Source: Branchipolynoe longqiensis (Eukaryota > Annelida > Polychaeta > Phyllodocida > Polynoidae). From it: 64,000 bases of DNA. Of the stretch, positions 45,870-56,738 are shown one piece after another. The number at the start of each line of letters is the position of its first letter. Position 1 is the stretch's first letter. The notes under the pieces are model-generated. The model was given only the letters and a program-made list of their open reading frames with translations, ran no database searches and was not told the origin of the DNA. The stretch is taken from contig CM059199.1 in the NCBI GenBank assembly GCA_030323885.1, positions 1,422,423-1,486,422 of the forward strand, in the 5' to 3' direction. Made by a program: the position numbers and the translations under genes.

Positions 45870-46345
45870 GAGTATTCTTAACATTGCCGGCAACAAAAGA
45901 TACTCTTAACATTGCTGACAAAAGATGTTAACTTTGCCAGCAACAAAAGATACTCTTAACACTGTTGGCAACAAAAGATACTCTTAACATTGCTGACAAC
46001 AAAAGATACCCTTAACACAAAAAAATACTCTTAACACTGTCGGCAACAAAAGACACTCGTAACATTGCCGACAACAGAATATAGTCTTAACATTGCAGCA
46101 ACAAAATATACTCTTAACCCTGTCGACAACAAAAGATACTCTTAGCATTGCGGGGCAACTAACGATACTCTTAACATTGCCAACAACAAAATAGAGTCTT
46201 AACATTGACGGCAACAAAATATACCCTTAACACTGTTGGCAACAAAATATAGTCTTAACGTTGCCGGCAACTGAAGATACCATTAATATTGCTGACAACA
46301 AAATATAGTTGTAACATTGCCAACAACAAAAGATACTCTTAACAC
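45870..46345. repeat. ~29-base minisatellite
   Basis: AACAAAAGATACTCTTAACA + CTGCCGGC-type units repeat about sixteen times with drift. Confidence 0.93.
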
Positions 46346-46589
46346 TGTCGGCACAGAACTCACGGAACAATATCCGCACGATTTCCATTTACCGCAGTAG
46401 GGAGAATATCCACTTCGTTCTCCTACAGAACCACCACCCCCCTCTCCAAGTCCTCCAGTAGGTGTAGTGCAGTACATACGTTGAGCTCCACCAAGTTGTC
46501 TTGGTTTGAGAAATCCATTATCTCAGACGCAGGGATTGGCCACGTTTATTCCGATACGCTCTTATTGACGTTTTCGTGAACTATTTGCA

Positions 46590-47115
46590 CCGGTGTAACG
46601 ATTTCAACTTCCCCCCTTCTCAAGTTCCCCCCCGGGAATCTGAAAACGTTTTTAACTTCCCTCCAGGGAAATTAAAAACGTTTTCAGATTCGTGGGGGGG
46701 AACTTAAAAACAGTTTTCAGATTCCCCCCCCTATTTTCAAATTCCCCCCTCCGGGAATTTAAAATTGTTTAAAAAACTTTAAAAAACGTTTTAAATTTCA
46801 GACCTACAATATTTTTTTCTTAACCATCTTGGAGACTTTTTGTATCATTTGTGGTTAAATATGTTTTATTGTACTAGTAATAATTTCCATTATGCTATTC
46901 TCTGTATATTATAATATTTGTTATGAAAAATAACAAAAAATAACAAAAAATAACAAAAATAAAGAAAATTCCCCAAAAATGGAGGGGGAGGGAAAGTTAA
47001 AACGAAGGAGGGAATTTGAAAACGTTTTCAAATTCCCCTGGGAGGAATCTGAAAACGTTTTCAAGTTCCCGGGGGGGAACTTGAATATGGGGGGAATTTG
47101 AAATCTTTACACCGG
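46590..47115. mobile_element. Fold-back element with iterated AAAACGTTTT palindromes
   Basis: The ends CCGGTGTAACGATTTCAACT and GAATTTGAAATCTTTACACC are inverted. Internally, GAAAACGTTTTCA-type palindromes alternate with runs of C or G. One, at 47010-47037, is a perfect 28-base palindrome centred on AAAACGTTTT. The left half is C-rich and the right half G-rich, so the whole element folds back. No reading frame or clear target duplication. Confidence 0.8.
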
Positions 47116-47248
47116 AGGCAGGTACAGGTTAAAAGAGCGCGTTGTCGACCTACAACAGACAAAGCTCCGCCCGTTTTCCCGCTTGTCATTGTGGGGAAGG
47201 TGGGCGGAAATTAGGTCGCGGTCACGCGTCCAATGTGTTCCTTTGTAA

Positions 47249-47650
47249 AGGCGCTGTCACATTACGGCGTATGGCGGGAGCGTATGGCGGCGTAGCGGCT
47301 TACGTCATATACGTCGCCATACGCCGCATACGCTACGCATACGCTACGCATACGCCGCCAGTGCCGCAACACGCCGGCGTATGTGAAGCCTATGATGCAT
47401 ACGCCGCCATACGCTTTCATAAATCCGTCCGTCCAAATTTTTTTGTGCATGCTCAAAAAAACGCGACCTATGAGGGCGTATGGCCCATACTGTCAAAAAA
47501 TGTCACAGCACGCTCCCATACGCTCCTCATACGCTACGCATACGCTCTTCATACGCTCCTCATACGCTCAAACACACCCGAAAGTGGCACCCGATGGCGT
47601 ACGTAGGTTTTCAATACGCTCCCGCCATACGCCGTAATGTGACAGCCCCT
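47249..47650. mobile_element. Harbinger-like MITE with near-perfect 38-base termini
   Basis: The left AGGCGCTGTCACATTACGGC... (47249-47285) and right (47614-47650) ends are inverted with a single mismatch. TAA flanks both sides (47246-47248 and 47651-47653), a 3-bp duplication typical of PIF/Harbinger. The interior is built of repeated CGTATGGCG / CATACGCT motifs. The frames here are repeat artefacts. Confidence 0.85.
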
Positions 47651-47681
47651 TAACCTGCAGGAAATTGGCCACGGGGTACTT

Positions 47682-47933
47682 ATGCCTGGTGCACACCGCC
47701 CGTATATGATTCACACGCTAAAACTGACTGCGTTTCACAACCCGACCCGTCCCGTTTCACGAGGTAAAACTGGCCGATTAATTTTTCGAATATCTTGCGA
47801 TTCGAGTTTTAAGCCCTAAAACTGAGTTTTAAGTCGCGAATCGCAAGGCTCTGGCACACCTAATGACTAAAACTCAAACTTAGTTGCGAAACGGGCAGTT
47901 TTAGGTCGTATACGGGAGGTGTGTACCGGGCAT
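47682..47933. mobile_element. MITE with ATGC...CACACC termini (diverged copy 3)
   Basis: ATGCCTGGTGCACACCGCCC at the left and GGGAGGTGTGTACCGGGCAT at the right are inverted. The interior (CGATTCGAGTTTTAAGCCC, AAGTCGCGAATCGCAA) matches the copies at 23409 and 58225. Confidence 0.8.
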
Positions 47934-48077
47934 AATACTATCCTGGTATATTTTTCAGTGAATCGATATTTCAAGGCGAGAATCCATGGGTGTGAGCCAG
48001 GATGGACTCCCATCTAAAGCTAAGATTCCATATACAGCATGTGGCAAGCGACTGTGTACGCGGCATGCAACATGCGA

Positions 48078-48330
48078 TTTGGTTGATTTCTCAAAAGGTG
48101 CTAAGCAATGTGGGACAAAACTTTGTCCATTGTTACGATCAACATACTATCTGCTTATGGATAAACTGATTTTTTTTACATGGTGTTTCAAAATCCCAAT
48201 AGAATACATATTGATTTGAAGCAAATGTCTTTGTGTTTTCAGTGTAACGTTTCTGTGCTATTTTGTGTCAATCGTTACAATGGACAAAAAAAAAGAAGCA
48301 TTATCACCTTTTGAGACAGGCTCATATGTG
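48078..48330. mobile_element. MITE with TGTCTCAAAAGGTG terminus, nested in M2
   Basis: The right end TCACCTTTTGAGACAGGCTC and the left-side TTTCTCAAAAGGTG match the element at 62686-62910. The internal block AATCCCAATAGAATAC and CGTTACAATGGACAAA are shared. The left end is diverged. Confidence 0.65.
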
Positions 48331-48714
48331 TATACCCAGGCTTTCTTGCTACAAATTTGTAAAGGAAGATTTCAAAATCAGGATTCTCCCCTGCGTTTCT
48401 GTGTACGCATTCACACTGAATTGTCCATTGAGCAATGCACTTTGCTGTCCATGCATTTGCCTTTGCATTCGCATTCGCATTCGCATCCGCATCCGAACAT
48501 ATGGAAGCACCACTGTGCATTTACATGCTTTTCCATTTTTTGCCACATCCGCATTCGCATACCACCGCATATATGGAATCATAGCTTTAAGCTAGGATTC
48601 CATCTATGCGGTATGCGAATGCGACATAAAATGGAAAACATGTAAATACAATGGGGGACCTCCGACTTTTTAGTTCAAATTCCTGCCGTTTGCGTCGCCA
48701 CTGAACGAGTGGGC

Positions 48715-49400
48715 CTATTCGGCACACTGTCACACTGCAAACCCAATGGCTATGAGCAATCTTCATACAGAAGAAGTCAAATATCTCTAAAACCACAACA
48801 CCTACAGACAAACCGCTTGGTATACATATAGAAAACATACAACGAATAGATTATATTAAATTTATAAGGTTAGGGTTCTGTATTTCTATTAATTTTGAAT
48901 AAAATAAACGTTTTGCACTGGGCGTACCGCCAAACTCAGTGCATTGTCAATGGCCGTGAGCAATCTTCATACAGAAGAAGTCAAATATCTCTAAAACCAC
49001 AACACCTACAGACAAACCGCTTGGTATATATATAGAAAACATACAACGAATAGATTGTATTAAATTTATAAGGTTAGAGTTCTGTATTTCTATTAATTTT
49101 GAATAAAATAAACGTTTTGCACTGGGCGTACTGCCAAACTCAGTGCATTGTCAATGGCCGTGAGCAATCTTCATACAGAAAAAGTCAAATATCTCTAAAA
49201 CCACAACACCTAGAGACAAACCGCTTGGTATACATATAGAAAACATACAACAAATAGATTATATTAAATTTATACGGTTAGGGTTCTGTGTTTCTATTAA
49301 TTTTGAATAAAATATACGTGTTGCACTGCACATACCGGCAAACACAAAGCATTGTCAATGACCGAGTAGGCCCACTAGTACCGACGCGCCACCAAGTGTC
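48715..49400. repeat. ~205-base tandem repeat, three units
   Basis: GAGCAATCTTCATACAGAAG recurs at about 48754, 48956 and 49161. Each unit carries CCTACAGACAAACCGCTTGG and GGGTTCTGTATTTCTATTAA with very few differences, so the amplification is recent. Confidence 0.93.
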
Positions 49401-50699
49401 AGAAAATGAACTACGCAACATGTCCCCCATTGCTTTGATTCCATATGTCTGATGGTGAATGTGATTCGACGACAAGACAATGTGGATCACACCATGTGGC
49501 GAGCGATTGGTGATCATGTAAAATGTCTTTGCTGTTTCAAATACAAACAGCAAAACATTGCCGGATACCTCATACACATTGGCACACCCCATCTCTGGAA
49601 TCCTAGCTTCAGTCTGGATCGGTTTAAACGGGAGTTAACATTTGCAGCTTCACACGTCAAGCTAGGATTCCTTGCACGTGGTATGCGGCATGCAAATGCG
49701 GCAAAACATCGAAAAGCATCTAAGTGAATAGGGGTGGTTCCATACCTCCAAATGCAAATGCGAATGCAGCAACTGAATCGCTCCCTGTAGCCATCAGTGC
49801 GGCGTGCGGCATGCGAATGCGAATGCTGCTGCATTTGCCATAGAAACCAATACTGTTCCTTCACAAATTTGGAGGAAAAACCCCAACAAATGTTGGGGGT
49901 TGGCATATATCTACGCTGCATATACGACATTCGCACGCCACATACCACATATAAGGAATCTTAGCTTCAGGTGGTATTCATTTCTCAGGGCACTGGCGGG
50001 GGGGGGGGGGAGGGGGGGGTATTATATGTAGGCACTGCGTAGTAACTAAAGCTACGGTTCCATATACAAAAATAGACAAGCATGTAAAGGCAGAGGGGTG
50101 CTTCCATTTGTCTGAATGCGAATGCGGTGCGGATGCGGATGCGGAAAGTGAATCGCTACGAGGACCGATCAATTAGAATGCTGCCCATTTGCCATAGGAA
50201 ACAACAGGAACTTGGATATTCCTTCACAATGAAAGACCTGAAATCACCTTGATATCTATGCAGCATACCGCATTCTCATGTCGAATACCACATCTATGGA
50301 ATCTTAGCTTTAAGCTAAGTTTCCATATACGCTGCATGCGAATGCGGCATGAATACCGGTGCGATTCTTGGTCTTTCTTGCTGCAAATTTGTGAAGTAAA
50401 GTCAAAGTTCCTGTCTTCTCTCCGGCAAACGGAGCAGCATTCGTGATCGCATAAATTTGCACCTATCGATCCTTGTAGTTATCCACTTGCCGCATTCAAA
50501 TTCGCATTCGCATCCAGACCTCTGGAAGCACCACTGTTCGTTTACATGCTTTTTTCCCTTTGTTGCTGCATTCTGCATACTACATACCGCGTATATGGAA
50601 CTCTAAGCTATCATAATACTTAAGTAATATTCTTATCCCTATTAGCGTGGCCTATAGTACAACTCACCAGATACTCCCAAGACTACTATTCAGTTTGTG

Positions 50700-50884
50700 T
50701 ATAGAAATAACTGGTCGGCCTGAGTTCTAGACCCCCCCCCCCCCACCTTCCCAACGCGCCCCCCCCCCCCACACATCGCCCAACCTACCCGTTGGCAGAA
50801 CAGTTGCCCACCCACCACGCTAGAGGGTACAACTATTTCAGCAGTGGTCATGTGCAGAATATTCAGGATTCTTTTCCGAATATT

Positions 50885-50952
<68 letters not shown>

Positions 50953-50975
50953 TACAACATATATATATATATGAA
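50700..50975. repeat. Poly-C runs and (CA)n(TA)n microsatellite
   Basis: C runs lie at 50731-50744 and 50758-50770. (CA)n at 50885-50909 runs into (TA)n at 50910-50945. Confidence 0.93.
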
Positions 50976-51240
50976 GAGCTCAGCTACAAAATCTCGTAAA
51001 TTCCAATCCCCAAAAAGGTTAATACAATAAAAGATTTTTACGGAAGATCCTTTTAATTCTCACCAATTCCACATCTCTTTTGTTGTAGTGATTATGGAGC
51101 AATGAACCAACAACAAAATAGCAATGCTATCACAACAAAAATAGAATTAGTCAGAATTAAATTAATTTTCAGGTCAAAATCTTTCATTTTAATTTCATTT
51201 TGGGATTGGCGTTATTGGGGCTTTGCGCCTGAAGACTTCA
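50972..51240. mobile_element. MITE with TGAAGAGCTCAG...CTGAAGACTTCA termini
   Basis: The left TGAAGAGCTCAGCTACAAAA and the right TTTGCGCCTGAAGACTTCA are imperfect inverted ends, with CCAATCCC inverted just inside (51001-51015 and 51202-51212). Both flanks are (TA)n. It is related to the element at 10898-11088. Confidence 0.7.
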
Positions 51241-52017
51241 TATATATATACATATATGTTTGATTGTTTAAACAAGCAAAAACACTTGTATCTGTATGCC
51301 CAGGAATAGGAGGCGGTCCTGTGAGATTTCTTAGTGTATGTTGTATCTGGATTGGCGGTCGGGGCCATGCGGGGCGGGCCGTGGCGGGGAGGGGCGGGGC
51401 GGGCAGGGTAGGGTAGGGTGCATGGACGCGCTGGTGTGGTTGGAGGAGGTAGCTACGTAGGCAGGCAGTGGAAATGATGGCTCTCACCTGTCAGGTGTAT
51501 CCAGCCCGAGTAGTGTTTTGGAGCGTATGTAGCAAGCAGCCCATTGTACACCCCCCCCCCGTCCCTCACCCTCCCTCCTCCCCTCTCCCCATTCGCCTTC
51601 CCTGTCCAGAACACCCCACCCTGCCCCCGCCCCCTCCGCTGCTCCGTCCTTTTCGTTCCCACCATCTGGCAACCAACACACCTCCTTTCCACTTCCCGCT
51701 TTCACTTGACGCCAGACGCTGGTCTGAACACGGTATGTTAAGCACTCACTTTTTACTCTTCAACCTTCTGTGTTTTGAGATCAATGCTGTGAAAGTAGAC
51801 TTCTTTGTGAGGTGCGATTTCGTTGGAGCTCATTTAGTTATCTCATGTAAAGTGTTGAATCAAAATTGGGGTCAACCGCAGACACAGACAGAGAACGAAG
51901 AAAGGGGAATGGGGTGTGTGGGGCTTGTTCGATGCAGCTACTGCTGCTCGCTTCTTCATAACTGAATGCATAACTGAAAGTATTTGCCCCAATACTTCTT
52001 GAAGATTTATACTGCCT
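51241..52017. other. Non-coding; C/G-rich low complexity
   Basis: GGGGCGGGGCGGGCAGGG-like DNA at 51370-51420 and C-rich DNA at 51550-51650. Frames on both strands over 51450-51965 are composition-driven and show no domain. Confidence 0.45.
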
Positions 52018-52212
52018 ATCATGGATAAGTCTAAATAGACTTGTTTTCACCATTAGACAGTTTCTCGATAGAAAGCCCAAGCCTACACCTTTACCGACAC
52101 AAGGGATTTTTAACCTCCCACACCACATAGACATGGTATGAGAGCAACTAGCCTTTGATGATACTGTATGTTATACACAGCGGTGGAAATCCAAATTCGC
52201 AGAGGTGGGGGG
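52018..52212 (-). repeat. SINE-A copy
   Basis: The reverse complement of the SINE-A body: GAAAGCCCAAGCCTACACCT, GGGATTTTTAACCTCCCACA and ACATGGTATGAGAGCAACTA match 680-830 in complement. The tRNA head is mostly lost. Confidence 0.85.
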
Positions 52213-52440
52213 ATAAATATATTAAATGATCATTATTTTCTACCTTAATTCATTTTGAAATAAATTTGATTTTGAATGTCTAACTTTTCAGATATTTGAA
52301 CTTGAAACATGCCAAATTAATGTTGGCAAGCATGTCAAAATTCTGACACCATCTGCTTCAGCATTAACAGGTTGTATTAAATTGCCTTAGCGTGCCCTCT
52401 TTATTCAAACACTACATGTTTAGTAACCAATTATCTAAAC
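52213..52440 (+). mobile_element. M1 MITE fragment
   Basis: GATAAATATATTAAATGATC, GGCAAGCATGTCAAAATTCT and CATGTTTAGTAACC follow the M1 body. Both termini are missing. Confidence 0.75.
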
Positions 52441-52879
52441 AGTGTACCTTACTGAAAAATGGCTGGAAGACCATGTTCGGCACTGGCAAAACACTTTTAA
52501 ACATATTTATCCCAAACCTAAAGAAAACTGATATATATTTTCGTTTAAAAAATGGGATGCTCTCAGAGGAATATGTATCCTTTAATACGTAATCAAGTTA
52601 GTGTTTTTAATTTTTTTAATTTTTGTAATCAATGTGGTATGAATCATTTCGGTTAAAGAAAGTGTTCCCGGCCAATCCTATTCATTGCCAATTCCCCCGT
52701 GAAAGGAATGCGTCCATTCCTTTCGTGGATTTACCATTTCGAGCTGTCAATTCTGTAGTCTATTTGATTCAGAAGTTCTCACCCCGGAAGAGTAACTGAC
52801 AGTTAACATTTAATACTATTCAATGTGCTGTTTTCCATCTGCTAGCACCTACTAAATCTGCACATTCGGCCAAACATAT
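52441..52879. other. Non-coding stretch
   Basis: Nothing recognised. Confidence 0.4.
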
Positions 52880-53083
52880 TGCTGGCACTATAAAGCCCCT
52901 GCCAATCCCAGCACTTAACACTGAAGGCGAGGATCCGTGTTACTACAGTAATCCTCACCTTTAAGCAGAATTCCAATGAAATCCCCTTTACGCATACAAA
53001 TCTCACTAGTTACCATTGAAGCGAAAGCTCCTCAACCATGCAAATCCCACCAGTTAACACTGACGGCAAAATTCCTTATTACT

Positions 53084-53534
53084 CAGGGATGAAAGATCTC
53101 CGCGATTTCGCGGATTTCCGCGATTTTTAATATTTACCGATTAATGTTAAACAAAATGTCAAGAATCACAATGTCTATGTCAACAATTGGTTTGTTCGAA
53201 TCCCGTTCTGATATGACCTTAGATGTTGCTAGAACATAAAACCCAAGCAAGAAAGTGTTCACAACAATGATAGTTGAAACCTCACTTCCGGCATTTTTCC
53301 GCGATTCCCTGACAGTGCTAAGTCAATGGGCGAAATCCGTTTTATCGCGGAAATTCCTTGTCGGTGTAATAATCTCAGTTTGATTTCCGCGATTTTTGCT
53401 GGACACCACTTTCATCATTGCAATATGTATGAAACCCGACTTCCGGGAATTTTCAGCGATTCCCTGACAATGCTAAGACTATAGGAGAATATCAGCATTT
53501 CCGCTTTTTTTCCCGGAGACCACTTTCATCCCTG
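53084..53534. mobile_element. CAGGGATGAAAG-ended MITE with 6-bp TSD (copy 2)
   Basis: It begins CAGGGATGAAAG and ends CTTTCATCCCTG. ATTACT flanks both ends (53078-53083 and 53535-53540). The interior repeats the CCGCGATTTCGCGGATTTCC and CCACTTTCATC blocks and includes a SINE-B tail (about 53210-53245). At 451 bp it is the longest of the three copies, with a partial internal duplication of the right end. Confidence 0.9.
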
Positions 53535-53793
53535 ATTACTATTATGCAGAATTCCCGTGAAAATCCCTCTCCTCTACGCATGCAAATCTCACCAGTTAAT
53601 GTTGAAGTGAAGATTCCTGAATGCTATTATGCAGAATTCCCGCGTAACCCCTATCTCTACCCAAGCAAATCTCACTAGGTAACATTGAAGGAAGGATTCC
53701 TTATTACTATTATGCAGAATTCCAGGGAAAACCCCTCTAGCAACACAAATCCCACCAGTTAATATTGAGTGAAGGATGCATATTAATTTACAG

Positions 53794-54307
53794 TATAACC
53801 CCATTAAACCAAACTTGAAGGGACCCTACAAATTTGTTTGGATTCACCGATCATTGGTTTAAGCGAGCTTTGGCTTTGACATTGACTTGGCTTTGGCAAA
53901 AACGCAGGTGCATTATGTATGTAAAATTAAAATATACAATGTATGTGGACACTTTGATTATTGTTTTTTATGTGTATACAGTATAACCCTGTTAAACCAG
54001 GCTTGGTTAATCCAAAGGGTCGGTTAATCCAAACTTTTTTCGGCGGCCCGGCAAAATACTACCATTTATCATATAAAAAAGTCAGTGGGGTCTCAGATGA
54101 CCTTACAACCACATGAAAGTTTGGTTTAACCATAAGTGCCCTGGGGCCCGACAATTTTGTTTGGATTAACCGATAGTTTGGATTAACCAACTTTGGTTTA
54201 ACCAACGTTTTTATCAAATGGTAGTATTTTGCCGGGCCGTCAAAAAAAGTTTGGATTAACCGATAGTTTGGTTTAACCGAGTTTGGTTTAACGGGGTTAT
54301 ACTGTAT
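53794..54307. mobile_element. Tigger/pogo-like MITE, fuller copy
   Basis: The left end CAGTATAACCCCATTAAACC and the right end GGTTTAACGGGGTTATACTG are inverted repeats with TA on each side, as expected for pogo/Tigger elements. The interior holds many shorter copies of GGTTAATCCAAAC / GTTTGGATTAACC in both orientations and a second internal start at 53979. Confidence 0.85.
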
Positions 54308-54663
54308 TACTATTATGCAGAATTCCTGTGAAAGCCCATCTATCCACGCAAATCCACTCAGTTAACGTGAAAATGAAGATTCATGATTACTATTATGCAG
54401 AAATTCGATGAAGACCCCTCTACCCACGCAAATCTCACCAGTTAATGTCAAAGTGAAGATTAAATAATACTAAGCAAAATTCCCACTAAAACCCCTCCTC
54501 TACACACACAATGTTACCTATTATGCAGAATTCCCGTTAAACCCCATCTACCCATGCAAATCGCACCAGTTAACATACTATTACTATTATGCAGAATTCC
54601 CGTGGAAACCCCCTCTACCCATGCAAATCCAACCAGTTAACGTCAAAGCGAAGATTGCTTATT

Positions 54664-54980
54664 CAGGGATGAAAGATCTCCGCGATTCCGCGGATTTCCG
54701 AGATTTTCCAATCGCGCAGCACCATCAGTATATACTAATATGTGGTGCTAAGACCGCAGCACTATCAGTGTACACTACTAATATTAATAAATGCTCCAAG
54801 CGCCGCAGCACTATCAGCGTACACTACTAATCCATGCTTCAAATGGCGCAGCACTATCAGCGTATACCAATATATATGTAACCCGACTTCCGAAATTTTC
54901 CGCGATTCCCTGACAATGCTAAACCTATGGGAGAATATCAGCATTTCCGCTTTTTTTCCCGGAGACCACTTTCATCCCTG
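54664..54980. mobile_element. CAGGGATGAAAG-ended MITE with 6-bp TSD (copy 3)
   Basis: It begins CAGGGATGAAAG and ends CTTTCATCCCTG. CTTATT flanks both ends (54658-54663 and 54981-54986). The centre is a four-unit ~48-base tandem repeat built on GCAGCACTATCAGCGTACAC, absent from the other two copies. Confidence 0.9.
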
Positions 54981-55085
54981 CTTATTACTGTTGTGCCTAA
55001 TTCCTGTGAAATCCCCCCCCCCCCCCTCTCTCTAGCCACGCAAATCCTACCAGTTAACATTGAAAGGAAAATTGCATATTACTAC

Positions 55086-55390
55086 AATAATACACACTGT
55101 CATCTAAACCAGGGTGTGACACACTTTCATATTCTAAATTATTATCCGAATGGCGATGCCAAGATCTATATATTCGCCGTTCGGGATTGAGTATGGTATA
55201 TATTTTGTGTTGCCACCTCTCGATAGGGGGGGGGGGGGGGGGGGAACCCCATTATCTTAGACTTGTGGACTCTGCACTTGGTTTTGCCTCACGGTTTAAA
55301 TCCAAGGAAAGCTGCATATTCTGACAAATCCTTCAAATCTTCAAAATAATAAACCAATCTATCTAGCTAGATTTTATTCTACATATCCAA
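55086..55390. other. Non-coding stretch with poly-G
   Basis: A G run lies at 55227-55243. Nothing else recognised. Confidence 0.45.
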
Positions 55391-56085
55391 TGGTGCATTT
55401 AGCCTACATACCTAAATTAGATAAATCTGGGTCATTTACTCTACATATATTTGATGCATCTCTTCTTTTAAGAAGAGATGCATCAGATATAGGTAGAGTA
55501 AATGACTCGTGCATCGTGCAACTCGTGCATCTGTTGCTGCCCAAATAGGGCAATAAAGGCCAACTCAATTTAATGGAACCTGTGTACTTGCTGAAACCTA
55601 TGGCGTCAGAATGTTGTCACGCTTGCCAAAAATATGTTTGTGCGTGTTTTCACTTCAAATATCTCCAAAGCTATCGATTTATAATGAAATTGTTTCAAAG
55701 TAAAGGCCGTGTCGTACAATGCCGTATTGCGTCAGCGTATGACGAAGTATGTAACCTATGTTGTCATACAGCGGAATTTTGTAGATAGATGCATTTAGCC
55801 TACATACGCAAATTAGATACATCTGGGGCATTTACTCTAAATATCTAACTTTGATATATATCTGATGCATCTCTTATATACAACTCGTGCATTTACTAAG
55901 CATCTGTTGCTGCCCAAATAGGGCAATAAACGCTAACTCAATATAATAGAACCTGTGTACTTTCAGAAACCTATGGTGTCAGAATTTTGTCATGCACACC
56001 AAAAATATGTTTGTGTTTGTTTTCACTTCAAATACCTCCAAAGCTATCGATTTATAATGAAATTGTTTCAAAGTAAAGTAGGGTC
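55391..56085 (-). repeat. Tandem duplication of an M1-derived ~300-base segment
   Basis: GCATTTAGCCTACATACCTA through TGAAATTGTTTCAAAGTAAAG (55394-55708) recurs at 55792-56079 with the same order of blocks (GTTGCTGCCCAAATAGGGCA, CAAAGCTATCGATTTATAAT). The first copy holds the perfect 15-base-arm palindrome at 55453-55484 (GATGCATCTCTTCTT inverted). Confidence 0.8.
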
Positions 56086-56096
56086 GATTGTAACAC

Positions 56097-56454
56097 CGAA
56101 CCAAATAAAAGTCCGATGAAGCATCACATTTTCAAAACCAAAACAATTATCTAAATTTGATTCTACATATCTAACTTAGAATTTCGATACTCATGCCCTT
56201 ATTACAAATTGTGTGCCACATATAAGGGAATGCTGAGTAAATTTAATAGTTGTTACTCCTGACTTCTATGGTGTCTGAGTTTTGGCGTGCTTGCCAAAAT
56301 TAAATTAACGCCTTTGCATTTAAAATATCTACACAGTTAGCCACTTAACAAAAAAATTGCTTCAAACTAAAGTAAGGTAGATTATAATCATCAATTTAAT
56401 ATATTTATCTCAGAAAATGACTGAAACTAAAACCCATCGGACTATGCAACTTTA
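56097..56454 (-). mobile_element. M1 MITE, near full length
   Basis: It ends CATCGGACTATGCAACTTTAA at 56454 and has the M1 body in complement. The other end (AGTCCGATGAAGCATC near 56112) is decayed. Confidence 0.8.
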
Positions 56455-56738
56455 ATATGAATACAAAAATCAGAAACTCAGAAATTCTAATTCAACGTCC
56501 AGCTATCCGAGTTTACCGCCGTGTCGCCAGCAATGGTAGCTGAGTCAGGGCGATACTCTAATAGAGGTCAAATAATACTGTTTGCAAACATAGTATTTCA
56601 CCTGTTTGGTGTCCTCTCTGCCCTATTAATTATTATCTGTTGAACGAGCTGAGTTCAGTTTTATTTAACCACAAACACGTAGCAAACTGCATGGCTTCCA
56701 CAAGGTGTGATCTCCCAGCCGAGCAACCATTGTAACAT

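Larger units (their letters stand above)
45685..46440 (-). repeat. Initiator-tRNA-derived SINE, copy 2, with internal minisatellite
   Basis: Shares CGGCTGCTGTAAACGGA, the tRNA-like head and AGAATATCCACTTCGT with copy 1 (32185-32620). The ACTCTTAACACTG segment, present as two units in copy 1, is expanded here to about sixteen ~29-base units (45870-46345). Expansion of an internal SINE repeat is the simplest reading. Confidence 0.75.
48010..50610. mobile_element. Array of M2-family MITEs with nested insertions
   Basis: Unit borders show M2 termini: TAAAGCTAAGATTCCATATA (48012), the back-to-back junction ATAGCTTTAAGCTAGG (48584-48600), TCCTAGCTTC (49605), AAGCTAGGATTCC (49669), GGAATCTTAGCTTC (49955), TAAAGCTACGGTTCC (50048), the junction CTTAGCTTTAAGCTAA (50301-50317) and ACCGCGTATATGGAA (50596). 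Interiors carry GCATTCGCATTC hexamers. Another MITE (48078-48330) and a 205-base tandem repeat (48715-49400) interrupt the array. Confidence 0.8.
52880..55085. repeat. ~85-base satellite, interrupted by three MITEs
   Basis: Units contain CTATTATGCAGAATTCCCGT, ACCCCTCTACCCACGCAAAT, CTCACCAGTTAACATTGAAG and TGAAGATTCCTTATTA. About twelve units are spread around insertions at 53084-53534, 53794-54307 and 54664-54980. Uninterrupted units give the empty-site sequence for each insertion. Confidence 0.9.

Noticed and set aside
45870..46345. Regular ~29-base repeats resembling a CRISPR array
   Set aside because: Repeats are contiguous with no unique spacers, they drift, and the genome is animal. It is a minisatellite.
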